64,000 nucleotides of DNA from Niebla homalea (taxonomy: Eukaryota > Ascomycota > Lecanoromycetes > Lecanorales > Ramalinaceae): the NCBI GenBank assembly GCA_019925105.1, contig JAHGAU010000001.1:868001-932000 (forward strand), given 5' to 3'. A model generated the notes under the pieces. The model did no database searches and was not told the origin of the DNA. It saw only the letters and a list, made by a program, of their open reading frames with translations. Positions 52,705 to 63,858 of the stretch are shown piece by piece. How positions within the stretch are numbered: position 1 is the first letter of the stretch; every line of letters starts with the position of its first letter. Position numbers and translations under genes: made by a program.

Positions 52705-55700
52705 TAAAGGGCGATTTTAATATTTATAACGTATATAACCCGCCGCCGGTTAATAAAGAAAAACCATTTATAATACCGTTATTTAAAGAGGTTTTAATTA
52801 CTTTAAATAAGTATATATTACTTAAAGACTTTAATTTATATTATTATATATAAAATAAAAAAAAGCATATAATAAATTATATTAAATCGGACGATTTATT
52901 AATAATTATCGCTTAAGTTAATTTCTTATTATTAATATTATAAAAGATTATTACGTAAAAAAATTATAAGTTTAAAATAATAATTAATTAACATTTAACC
53001 TTTAATACGGAAAAGGTTATCGGCGTAATTATAATATATAAGTTATAAAAGGACTTAAAATATAGTTCGGATTATATACCGATATAAATAACTTTGGATT
53101 AAACCGTTAATACGACCTTATTATTACCGGTAAAAAGGGCGTAAAAAACGGTTAAAATAATAAAGGTTTATAAGAAAATAAAGGAAACGGTAATATAATT
53201 TATAGATTTCTTTTAATTAAATAATAGAGACCGGATTAATTTTTTTATAAAATAAATAATAAAAGTATTAAACGAAATAATTAATAAAATAATCTTAATA
53301 ATAAAGTTTTCTTAAAGAGTTAAAACTTATTAAAATAAAGGATATACGACTATAATTATAAAGGCGAAAAAACTAATAAAATAAACTTTTAAATATAAAA
53401 ATTAAAAAATACTTAATTAATTAAAGGCTACTTAAAAGGAAAAAAAGAAAATTATTAAGAAAATTAAGTAAATATACTTTTAATTTATAATATATAACTT
53501 AACGGTTTTACCTTATAATATCTAAAAGTTAATAAAATATAATAAAGAATAAAGTAAAAAATTAAAGTTTATCCTTAAATTCCCGTTTTTTAAGAAACCC
53601 GATAATATATTAATTAATATTTTTAACGGTAAAATTAAAACCCTTAAAAAAGCATTTTTCCCCTTTCCGTTAAAAATTAATTTAAATAATATCGACGGCG
53701 TTATATATTTTAACCCCGTATTAATAAATAATATAATAATATAAGATATAATAATTAAAACGATTAATAAATTAAAAAAGGATAAAGCTTTAAAACTAAA
53801 TAAAATCTTTAATAAATTCTTATTAATAATAATATTATTATTTAAGAGGGTCTTTATTTACCTTTTTTAAGTATATATTGACGTTAACTATTATTTACGT
53901 AAGTTTAAAAAAACGAAAACGATTATTCTTAAGAAACTTATTAAGCCGGATTACTTTAAGGTAAAGTTTTATAGATTTATTATATTTTTTTATACGTTAA
54001 GGAAAGCCTTAAAAACGGTAATAATAAAGATCCTTAACGATTATATAAAGAATTACGGACTTTTCCTTAATTAATAAATAAAAATAAGGAGAAATTAGTT
54101 AATAAAAATAACCCTTAAAGGATTAATTAATAACGTATATACGGTATAAGATTATAAGAAAAAGTATATTATAAGTTTTTTTCTCTCGATATTATAAGTA
54201 TTTTTAATAAAATAAATTATTAAAAATTATTATATAATTTAAAGAAAAAAGGGGTATTACTTTTTTTAATTAAATAAATAAAAAGTTTCTTAAGCAATTA
54301 AGCCATATTAATTAACTTAAAATAAAAGATAAGCCCAATAAAGCCCGTTATAATAAAGATTCCTTAAGGATTATTTATTTCTTTTATATTATTTTTATTC
54401 TTTAATAATTTATTAATTAAAAAGCTTATTAAGTTAAAATAAAAGGTTTAAGTTAAAAACTTTATTAATAACGTTTACTTTTTAACTTATAATACCTTTA
54501 TACGTATAAACTATTTAAAACTAAAATAAACTTATAAAGTTTATTTTTAATAAGTAAGAACTTATAAGGTTTAATTTATATTATATAAGTATAAATTTAT
54601 TTATATAATTAAGAATTTAAAATTATATAATATAATAATTATAATAGATTTAAATAAAATTACAGTAAAGCTAAATATTAATATTAAAATCCTTAACCTT
54701 TAAGTAAAAAAAAACTTAATTAAAAGGATTATATAAAAAAAATTTAAAAGAAAATAATTTTATAAGAAAAAAACCTTATTTATCTCGTTATATTAATATA
54801 AAAAATTATATTATAAAAAACCCGGATAATTTATTAAGCCGTAATAAAGCTAATTATAATATATATTATAGTTATTTAATATATATTTAAAAGTATTCCG
54901 GGATATAAAAAGGAGTTTATTTAAATATTATAGAAAGTCTAAAACCGGTATTTAAGAATAATTAACGATATTTATAAAGTAATTTTTATCCTAATATTAA
55001 AGTTTAAAATCTTTATATTATTAATTAAAATTTTATTAAATTAAATAATCGCTTAAATAAAATTAAAGAAATATATATACTTAATTATAATAATAAAAAA
55101 CGGGCGGATCCGCTAGAATCTTAATAAGTTTTAAGTTAAAAAAAATAAATTAAAGATATTTATCCTTTTTCTTATTAAAATAAAGTAAAAATAAATTAAG
55201 AAAAAAATTAACTTTATTAATATCTCGGAAACTAATTTAAACGTATATAAACTCCCGTTAAACGTAAAAAAAGCCGAAATTAAAAGGATTTAAAGAGTAA
55301 AAATTATAACGATTATTTTATAAGCTATAATAAAATAAATTAAATATTAACGGAAATATAAAGACTTTATACCTTAAGGTTATTATTATTTAATTCTTAA
55401 CGATAAAAAGATTATTAATAAGTATTTTTACCGTTATAATATTATAAAGAAAAATAATAACGTATTAACGATTTAACTTTAAACGGGTAAAAATAATTTA
55501 ATTTATTTCTTATTTACTATATATTAGAAATCGGATAAACGCCGGATATAAATATAGATAAAGAAAATAAAACGCTATATATATTTTTTTTTATTTATTT
55601 ATAAAAATTAAATTAAAACTTATTATAAAAATTAATACTTATAATTATCGTTAAATATTATTTATAAAATAAAATATTTAAGTAATTATTAAGTTTATAA

Positions 55701-56427
55701 TATTTACCGGATTATTATTATAATTTAATCTTATTATAAAAATAAATAAAATTATTAAAGATTTTACGGAGAAGGCCCGTTATTAATTAAGGAAAAAAAA
55801 GAGAAGCGGAAACCGGTTATATTAATTATATAAACCGGAAAGTATTTTCTATAATTATAAGGATATAATAATAAATATTTATTAAAAGTTTTTAAAAAAG
55901 TTAATAGCGATAATAATATAAAAAAAATATATATTAAGCATATAAATATTAATAAGGATATTTAAAAACGTTACGTAAAATTAAAGTAATATAAATATAA
56001 AAGGAATAAAAAAGTAATAAACTTAAAAATAGTTTTTATAAGGATATAGTTATAATATTATAGATTTTCTTAGGGGAATTAAAATATAAAAAGTATATAA
56101 ATAAATTATTATTTTTTAAACGGTTATTAATATCTTTTACCTTAAGGGATAAAGGGTAAAAGCCTGGTAAACGCCGATTTTTATCTTAACGTTATAAGTA
56201 TCAGGTTTTTACGGTTATTAATAAGGTTAAAAGGCCGCGTATTAAGGAATACCGGAATTAACTTAACTAGATCCGTAGTATAAATCAATCAATCAATCAA
56301 TCAATATTTATTATTAACTTTAACTTAATTTCTTATATCCTTTATATCAATTTAAATAATTATAGTATATTCTTATATATAATTCTTTAATATATAATTT
56401 TATAGTAGTTTTCTCTTTATTATAGAT

Positions 56428-56900
56428 CAGCAAAACTTTTTTTCAGCATATAAGCACTCTGAGTATACGCGAGTAGATTAAGCAGGAAAATCTTATATCT
56501 GCTTTTACTAAACCTTTAAGTACTTATAAGTATCCGGTTTACTTATAAGTATTCCATTTGCTTATAAGTTTTTTTATTTAACGTTTCTTTAATTAAATTA
56601 CCCCCTTTAAATACCCTCTTTTTAAGGGTAAATTATTAGCTTTAAGGGTACCTTATAATTAAAATAACCGAATCTATAATTTATATTAAAAAACGTTAAA
56701 TATTATAGCTTATAAAGGGGGTAACGGTAATACCCGCTGTTAAGAAAGCTTAAATAAAAAATCGATAATAAATAAAAACCGTTGTTCTACCGTTTTAAAC
56801 GGTTTCTATTTTATTTTTTTATTCGGGGCCGCTTAGAGCGCTCGTGAATTTTCTGATTTACTTATGGGCAGCTTACGAGCGACCTGAATGAATAAATCAC
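56428..56900. repeat. Dispersed ACTTATAAGT-type repeat, copy 3, at the edge of the AT-rich block
   Basis: Start AAACTTTTTTTCAGCATATAAGC, many ACTTATAAGTA words, end CGACCTGAATGAATAAATC. RIP fades along it from left to right, and normal base composition begins just beyond. Confidence 0.6.
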
Positions 56901-57279
56901 CTTTATTTTATTCACTCGATCTGAGCAGGTCGCAGATTTGCAGATGTAATATCGCTGGAGTTTTCTTTTATATTAATTTGGGAGGAGTGAACTTGTTAGG
57001 ACGGATAACCACTCGGCCACCAAGGGCAAAAGTAGCTAACCTGGGCAGGTAATAGCGCTTTGGGGTAAGCCGCTATTACCATATAAGGGGTGCGCACCAG
57101 CGCTAACAGAACTGCGGTTTCCGGTTTGGGGGGATCGATCATCCATCCACTTCTCGCTACCTGCGCTTGAGGATCAAGTCGTTGCCGACTTTTCATCATC
57201 TGGAAATCTTTTCCTTAGCCTTCCCACAACGCAACTGATCCTCTCGATACCTATAATTGCAAGAATAATTCGACTCACA
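56901..57279. other. Gene-side boundary and presumed promoter region of the V-ATPase gene
   Basis: Ordinary base composition resumes here. No TATA box or other defined site stands out. The last 80 bases before ATG 57280 are pyrimidine-rich then A-rich, as often seen in fungal leaders. Confidence 0.4.
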
Positions 57280-59282
57280 ATGCCAACTGTAAAGGATAGT
57301 AGTGCCGTGGACGACTTCCCCACCGGCACCGTCTTCTCAGTATCAGGTCCTCAAGCACTACCACCATTGAAGCTTGTCCAGCTAAAGCGAGTTAGGGCCT
57401 GTCGTTGTCGCCGAAATCGAAGGTCCCAGCATGTACGAGATTTGCAAGGTGGGGAGTGAAGAGCTTCTCGGGGAGGTCATTCGGATTGAAGGCAATAGAG
57501 CCACTATTCAGGTATACGAGGAAACTGGTATGCAAACAATACATTTTTTACACAACGACAGCTGACGAGCAATGCAGCCGGTGTTGCGGTAGGAGACCCT
57601 GTTTCGAGAACAGGCAAGCCGCTGTCAGTCGAACTCGGTCCTGGCCTGATGGACACGATCTACGATGGTATCCAACGATCCCTTAAAAGTATTGCCGACA
57701 AGACTCGCAGCATCTACATTCCCCGCGGCATTGCATTGCCAGCCCTCAATCGAGAGAAGAAGTGGGAGTTTACTCCTACCATGAAGGAGGGTGACCATAT
57801 CAGTGGTGGAGATGTTTGGGGCAAGGTCGTCGAGAACTCCCTACTCAACGAGCACAGAATTCTGATGCCTCCACGCGCCCGTGGCATCATCAAGAAGATT
57901 GCAAAGAAGGGCGAATATACAGTTGCAGAACCGTTGCTTACTGTTGACTTCAATGGAGAAGAAAAAGAGTACATGATGATGCAAACATGGCCTGTCCGTG
58001 TTCCTCGACCGGTCAACGAGCGTCTGACTGCTAATTCGCCATTGATCGTTGGTCAGCGTGTCTTAGACGCCCTGTTTCCCTCGGTTCAAGGCGGTACGGT
58101 CTGCATTCCAGGAGCTTTTGGCTGCGGCAAGACTGTCATCTCTCAGTCGGTGTCCAAATTTTCGAACAGCGACGTCATTATCTACATTGGGTAAGCGAAC
58201 TCCCCTTCTCGCATAAACATTTTACTCGAGTGGAATGGCCAGGGTTATTAGATCACTACTGACAGGTGGATCGCAGATGTGGTGAACGAGGCAACGAAAT
58301 GGCCGAGGTGCTGATGGATTTTCCCAAACTTTCGGTCACCATTGACGGTCGCAAAGAACCCATCATGAAGCGCACATGCTTGATTGCAAACACTTCGAAC
58401 ATGCCCGTCGCTGCTCGTGAGGCTTGTATCTACACTGGCATTACCGTCGCGGAATACTTCAGAGATCAAGGCAAAGCCGTAGCAATGATTGCTGACTCTA
58501 CGTCGAGATGGGCTGAGGCTTTACGTGAAATCTCCGGTCGATTGGGAGAGATGCCTGCTGATCAAGGTTTTCCGGCGTACCTGGGATCTAAGCTGGCTTC
58601 TTTCTACGAGCGAGCTGGGGCTTGTTCTACGCTGGGATCGCCAGAAAGACAAGGAAGCATCTCCATTATTGGTGCGGTGTCGCCACCAGCTGGTGATTAC
58701 TCAGAGCCAGTTACGGCCTCGACCCTCAGCATCGTACAAGTGTTTTGGGGTCTCGACAAGAAGCTTGCCCAGCGTAAGCATTTTCCGTCTATTAATACCT
58801 CCGCGTCCTATAGCAAGTACACGACAATACTTGATAACTTCTATGAAAAGAATTATCCTACATTCCCCCGTCTTCGAGATCGCACCAAGGAGCTTTTAAC
58901 CCGTTCAGAAGATCTCGATCAGGTTGTACAGCTAGTCGGCAAAAATGCTTTGGGTGATTCAGACAAGATCATTCTCGATGTTGCCGCGATGCTAAAGGAC
59001 GACTTTCTACAGCAGAACGGTTACAGCGACTACGACCAATTCTGTCCGCTGTGGAAGACTGAGTACATGATGAAGACATTCATGGGCTTCCACGACGAGG
59101 CACAGAAAGCAGTTTCTGGCGGACTAAGCTGGGCGAAGATACGAGAAACTACTTCCGACATACAGCATGGCTTGCGAACCATGAAATTCGAGCTACCAGA
59201 TGATGAAGAAGGGGTAAGTAGAAAGTATGAGGAGCTTTTGCAAGAGATGTCAGACAAATTCGCCGGCTTAGCTGAAAAGTAG
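57280..59282 (+). CDS. vma1: V-type H+-ATPase catalytic subunit A
   Basis: Catalytic A subunit of the V1 sector, hydrolysing ATP to pump protons into vacuoles. My gene model joins 57280-57346, 57396-57527, 57578-58190 and 58277-59282, giving 605 residues, the usual length for fungal subunit A without an intein. Introns are 49, 50 and 86 bp; introns 2 and 3 have clear branch sites (GCTGAC, ACTGAC). Intron 1 has an odd donor, GTCCTC, chosen because it restores VFSVSGPVVVAE; the alternative is GTATCA at 57340. P-loop GAFGCGKT is at residues 245-252, the GER glutamate near 274, and [17 protein letters not shown] around 344. Some normally fixed positions differ ([26 protein letters not shown]), so it may be a diverged paralogue. 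It sits at the edge of RIP-mutated DNA yet shows no stops. Confidence 0.93.
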
Positions 59283-59528
59283 ACGAAGTAAGTAAGCGGC
59301 GACATGCAGTAGATGATAGCAGAAATGGAGGGGGGCATGAGCAATGACCAACAAAAAATATCACATTGCAGATGGCAGAATTGAAATCTTCTTTACCGAT
59401 GGATCTGCGTGAGATGACCCGGTAGGGATCGGCGTCACGAGTAGCAGCTTCATTTTCCATCCAACGATCGACACCACTACAGAGCTTAATGCTACGTTGA
59501 AAGCTTTGAATGTCGTATGCTTTTCACC
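59283..59528. other. Intergenic, presumed 3' untranslated region
   Basis: No conserved coding signal. Short frames on the minus strand here are shadows of the ATPase gene. Confidence 0.4.
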
Positions 59529-60010
59529 TCATTGACGCCCGGACATATTGCAATCGCCAGTACGCTCACTACCTGCTGACTTGTTGACATAAACCAGTTG
59601 ATGATTATGCCGTCTGCTGAGCCGTATTGCCCAGACATCACGAAGCCTGGCGTTTCTTCTTTTGACCACCGTGAACGCCTTCTTTCCACTGTAGTTCACT
59701 CGCCTCGAATATCGCTTAACGGTTGACGTACTGCCGATGGATTTCGAGGTCGTCAAAAAGCCACCAGGCCAGCTCGTCAATATACGCTATTGGAAACTCA
59801 TGGAGAAAGTCACGGAGGGCTCGTTCATGTATGGCATTGAGCTTCCTATGCAGATGAGCTGCTACGACAACTTTAGCGGCGGTGATCTCACCGTGGGCCT
59901 CCCAGTGTTTCCTCATTCGTCGTACCTGACGGTCGCTAACATTCGTATAATCTAGGACCCAGTCATTGCTCCTGCCAGTCAAAGTAGTGCTTGATATTGC
60001 TGCGACCAAA
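59529..60010 (-). pseudogene. Decayed Tc1/mariner-type transposase fragment
   Basis: The minus strand carries an N-terminal helix-turn-helix region in one frame (59716 upward: VSDRQVRRMRKHWEAHGE, then a DELAWWLFDDLEI segment). A neighbouring frame (59529-59780) continues it with SGKKAFTVVKRRNARLRD and HQLVYVNKSAGSERTG. This follows the fungal DDE_3 transposase pattern, in which KKAA..A.ERNA.LRD precedes LVYVDESG. A frameshift near 59,720 joins the two parts. The first catalytic Asp is Asn (codon 59583-59585), and the protein stops soon after, lacking the rest of the DDE domain. Base composition is normal, so decay here is much milder than in the AT-rich block. Confidence 0.7.
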
Positions 60011-60416
60011 GTCACCGAGCGGCCGAGCCATAGTCCCTGGCGACGGCTGTATAAAACTTCTCGTCTTCCTTTTTCCTTCCTTCCTCTTTGTGGTTCAACG
60101 CTTCCTTCGAAGTCTTGTACCATAAGGGTCGCTGGATAGAGGAGGTAAATTTGGAGGCGGGCGTGTGGCGGCGGCGGCGAGTGTAGAGGAGATTCCTGGC
60201 GGAGGGGTAAGCGGTCAAAACACCATATAACCTCAGATAATGGATATAAATACCATGCTCTACAAGTAAAAGGAACTTTGCCTTACAGGCGGATATTTCC
60301 TCTAATGCCAACGAAATTTAGTGGGGGGAGGGGCCTTGCGAATCCTCCAGTAAGGGTTCGCCAGCCGCATTACAGAAATTTAAATGTGAGTAACGCATTT
60401 TTCAAAATCAGACTCC
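60011..60416. other. Intergenic region upstream of the transporter gene
   Basis: No domain seen. A TATAAATA stretch at about 60,244 lies 170 bp before the transporter start, too far to be assigned firmly as its TATA element. Confidence 0.35.
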
Positions 60417-62464
60417 GTGTTGATTGATTGCATAGCAAGTGCTATGGCTTTAAACGACGAATCCACGCCCATGCTTTCCCACCAAAACTCTCTAGCAGGT
60501 AACGACGTGGACTCCGAATCGTTGCAGGCTCAAACAAGTATCACCCATAGTAGTGATTCCAATCTGCCACTTGCACGGCAGCCTAGCTCACCGTCACCGT
60601 CAAATCTTGCTCTAGAAGGCTCGTTCTATCCCTACGTTCCAATTTTGTGTGGCCTGTTATGTGTGGTCGTTGATCTTGAAGGAGGTCTAAGGGCCACTTC
60701 GGAACTTCGTCTCTTTGAGGTCGCTATTTGCCGGGAGTATTACAAGTTGCATGATCCGAGCAAAATCGGCTCACCTCCACTCTCATACGTCCATGAAAGA
60801 GACTGCAAACTTGACAATATTCAAACGGACTTGGCGTACCTTCGTGCATGGAAGGACATATCTATGATGATGCCTGGTGAGGATCCGCTTGCCTCAGAGA
60901 TTTGAGACGCCTCCCAACGTCTCACACATGATGCTAATTAAGATTTGTTTTCTCCTCTCAGGTCTGGTTCTCACTGTCCCTTTTGGATGGCTAGCAGATA
61001 AGTGGGGGAGAAAACCTGTCTTGGTCCTGGGCTTGCTTGGCCAAGTGCTAGCTTATCTATGGGTCCTCCTTGTTTGTAATAAGTCTGAACTTCCAAGACA
61101 TTGGTGAGACTCATACTGCTAGTTCAGGCTATTTCCATGAGATTTTCCCCATCCAAGCAGTCTGGGCCTCCGCTGCATTTACAGCTGTCGGTGGGGGTAC
61201 TCGTATCCTTATTGCGGTCGTAAGTACTGTGATCATCGATGTCTGCCCCCAAAACAAACGGTAAGTTACAATCATATTCTAGTTGGTACAGCCCTATGGA
61301 GAATGAAGACCTTGACGCCTTCCAATCAGGAGCACTGCATTTTACCGTCTTGGGGCTGCCGGCCTCTCAGCAGAGTTGGTATCAATTTCCGCTGGATCGT
61401 GGCTTCTCTCCAAACACCTTTGGGCTCCGCATCTTGTTGCAACTCCTGTTATGCTCTCCGGATTTCTCTTCCTCTTCTTCCTTCCCGAGACTCTTCCAAA
61501 ATCAAAGGCCGGGCCTATTTCACATACACTAGACGCAGTTGCTGTGAGTACATGGCATCCACCTCACTCATTTTACTTTTATACTGAAATAGACTGATCA
61601 GATTTCTTGCACATTCAACGGCCTAAAATCGCTCAGCCAGCGTTTTAAGACCTCTGTATGGGCTAGCTTTCGGAACCGAAGCTTTCTCGTCTGTCTTCTT
61701 CTTACTTTCTTGAATAAGCTTACAATTGATTCCCCCCTAAAACTCGTCTTACAGTTCGCCTCACGGCGACTGAACTGTACGCTTGCGCAGGCTGGATATC
61801 TTCTCTCCATCAATGTACGTAACCCGTACCCAAAATTATCATGTTTCTTGGAGCCATAGCTTTACAGTAGTGACTTTTGGAAGGGCTTCATTTCTCTGAT
61901 AACCCTCTACTCTCTACCAGCTATCACTCGCTTTCTGGAAGCCAAATTTGCCCGACAACCTCTTAATATCGATATTCTGATCATCAGATGCGGCCTCGCG
62001 TTTCTGGCAGCTGGGAACTGTGTAATCGGATTCAGTCAACAGAGCATATTTCTCATTTTAGGTACGTGATCTCACTAAAGTATCCTTACCGTCATGTTAT
62101 TCTCCCACTAAACTCTCCTTATCTTACATAGGCTTGACCGTCTCAGCTCCTAGTAGAAGCATCCCCCAGGCTTTGCAAGCCGTCATTGCTTCCTCCACCA
62201 GCCTACAAAACTTGGGCGCTGCTTATTCAGCAGTTGCTTTGCTAGAACTTGCAGGAGGAATTGTGGGGGGCTTAATGTCGGCGGGATTGTTCAAGCTTGG
62301 GTTACACATAGGTGGTGAGGCGGCTTGGGGCTTGGGCCTACCCTTCTGGACAAGCGCGGTACGTACCATATCATATACCTTTCCTTTTACCTGTTTCAAA
62401 ATGCGATACTGGGTGGTTTGATCCGCAGATCAATTGACCTTGACTAATATGTCAGGTATTCTAG
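60417..62464 (+). CDS. Major facilitator superfamily transporter, eight exons, C-terminus probably short
   Basis: My model joins 60417-60876, 60962-61075, 61128-61260, 61330-61543, 61602-61814, 61884-62061, 62132-62358 and 62456-62464, in frame, 515 residues; an internal ATG at 60441 is also possible. A Ser-rich cytoplasmic N-terminus precedes the first membrane segment (YVPILCGLLCVVVD). The loop has ICREYY and DCKLDNIQTDLA. The family signature is GWLADKWGRKPVL, followed by VWASAAFTAVGGGTR, DVCPQNKR, LWAPHLVAT, PETLPKSK, LAQAGYLLSI and GLTVSAPSRS. Exon 6's acceptor (GGAAG at 61883) is the weakest call. After FWTSA the model meets TAG at 62462, so the last membrane segment seems missing. The substrate cannot be told; it may be a recent pseudogene. 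Confidence 0.8.
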
Positions 62465-62694
62465 GTCCTGTCTCTCAGTGAGCTGTGCTTTTCAGCTGGT
62501 TTCCAGTTGGAAAGAAGTTCCTAGAATGTGCGAAGTAGCTTTTCAGACTGTGATACAATATGCAACAAAAGAGAAGCCTGTTCATCTGTATGAGATCTAT
62601 TGAATATGCTCCTAACTAATAAAGACTTCCAGCATAGGAGTCGAGTCCGCTTGTTTCAGCCCTATTACCGTATCCCATCTCCGGGCATATGTGG
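62465..62694. other. Intergenic, downstream of the transporter
   Basis: Nothing recognised. It may hold the lost 3' end of the transporter gene. Confidence 0.35.
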
Positions 62695-63449
62695 TCACTT
62701 TGCCTCCATAAGTAAATATATTTGGGAAATGGGTAAATTTTTGATGACTATTGCGGGCAAAAACATCTTCGTAAGGACCAGAGCGTCAACAATCTGATTG
62801 TCACCCCAGCATGCGCTCCAATGCAGCATAGTGACACATAATTTGACTGACGTGTCCAGCGAGATTGCAAGACAATGATAGGCGAGATTAGAGATTGCTT
62901 TGAGAAGAGAGGTAGTTCCATCATAATTCAGAGAGTCTCGATCAAGACCCTTATCGATGAAGTATTGAGTGGTTGCAGTTCTGTTTTCTTTCCATACTAG
63001 TTCGGAAGCCTTTTGTTGATGAATTCCTACCTTGTCTTGTTCCTCTGAGTTTGTTGATTGCTTGGATGCGGAGGCACAAGGTTCGGGGTTGGTTGCAGGG
63101 AATAGCCTCGTTAGAATGGCTTTCCGCTGCTCCTTCTTCCCAATACTCTTCACATCTTTGTCCTTGCTTAGAGTCTTGCTCCTGAGCCTCACCGTCATCT
63201 TCTGACTCAAGCGCCCTGAGCTTCTCTCGTATCTCTTGAAGCTGTTTTCGAGTGTCTTCCAGTTGACCTTCTCGTTGGTCAGCTTCTAATTGAAGCCGCT
63301 TGACTTTTGCTTCAAGGTCATTGACATGGACTTCTTGCAAGCCTTCCAAGATCGTTGCGTTCACGGGTGATGCGTGTCGCGACTTTAGTTTCATTTGAGG
63401 GTCCAAAGACACGGCGGATTTCGACACGAAACAGTGAGAAGCTTTCCAT
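62695..63449 (-). pseudogene. Broken ankyrin-repeat / coiled-coil gene fragment
   Basis: On the minus strand, one frame from about 63,440 to 63,170 encodes a charged coiled coil (LEAKVKRLQLEADQREGQLE and onward, heptad-like). A neighbouring frame (62695-63210) continues with KKEQRKAILTRLFPATNP and then ankyrin-like units: GLDRDSLNYDGTTSLLKAI and MLHWSACWGDNQIVDALV. The join needs a frameshift or an unseen intron near 63,175. The upstream start is missing, since the coil abuts the gag fragment. No membrane segment or enzymatic motif was seen. Fungal ankyrin proteins of this type are often nucleus- or signalling-related, but nothing here fixes a role. Confidence 0.5.
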
Positions 63450-63773
63450 TCAAGTCTTAATTTCTTTGTTGTCCCCATCATTGGAATCCACAAGGCATCT
63501 CTTATGAAAGGGGCCAACCCACTTCTGGGCTCGGCCTCTCATATAGGTAATTGCAAAGGCGGGCTGTTGTCTTTCCGGCAGAGCTGCTCCATTGAAGGCA
63601 AAGTAAAGTTGAAGCTGCAAGAGCCAGTCTTCAAGCTTCTCTCTTCCTCCATGGTACAGGTCGGGTTTGGCAACCTTTGGTCCGTCTTTGCTCTCGAGAG
63701 TAGGGCGTCGAGAGCCCTGACTGCTCTGAGTGGGGCCTCGTTGTCCTGAGGTACTCATCCTGAGGGTGTTCAA
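63450..63773 (-). pseudogene. Ty3-type gag fragment, not RIP-mutated
   Basis: Encodes 107 residues on the minus strand. The core KVAKPDLYHGGREKLEDWLL followed by QLQLYFAFNGAALPERQQPA and ITYMRGRAQKWVGPF follows the pattern of fungal Ty3/Gypsy gag (retrotrans_gag). The frame ends at 63450 shortly after GDNKEIKT, well before the zinc knuckle, so it is truncated. A second frame upstream (to about 63,858) suggests a frameshifted leader. No LTR is visible within the window. Unlike the Gypsy copies on the left it keeps CA and TG, so it may be single-copy or diverged. Confidence 0.65.
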
Positions 63774-63858
63774 AGTGTGACGACCTTGGGTGGACCTTGG
63801 TTTGGTTTCTCGTAGAGAGGAGTGTCAAGGACAGAGTAAGCAGGGTTTTCACCGTCCA

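Larger units (their letters stand above)
41427..56303 (+). mobile_element. Tad/Jockey-like LINE, copy B, split by two LTR elements
   Basis: The LINE occupies 41427-42393, 49322-50571 and 52705-56303, about 5.8 kb in total, like copy A. ORF1 starts at ATG 41429 (MATNKGTPEVQNDAYMHSFN). RT lies about 53,750-54,800, with the FVDD box reading FINN (codons 54467-54472). The tail is (AATC)n at 56283-56303, and a 13-bp duplication flanks the whole 14.9-kb block. The split points match the 5-bp duplications GTACG and TAAAG of the two insertions, and the LINE reads on across each when compared with copy A (for instance 4558-4575). Confidence 0.9.

Noticed and set aside
1..56900. Mitochondrial or bacterial AT-rich DNA
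   Set aside because: The dinucleotide pattern (loss of CA and TG, survival of CG) and nested nuclear retroelements indicate RIP in nuclear DNA; no mitochondrial genes or tRNAs were seen.
1..56900. Centromere or telomere-proximal array
   Set aside because: Large AT-rich TE blocks do occur at ascomycete centromeres, but no satellite or TTAGGG repeat was seen, so sequence alone does not support it.
57649..58194. Start of the ATPase at the internal ATG 57649
   Set aside because: The upstream exons 57280-57527 and 57578 onward encode the conserved N-terminal barrel in frame once introns are removed.
57714..59460. Several minus-strand frames of 70-105 codons
   Set aside because: Antisense shadows of the V-ATPase exons; the plus-strand frame has clear family identity.
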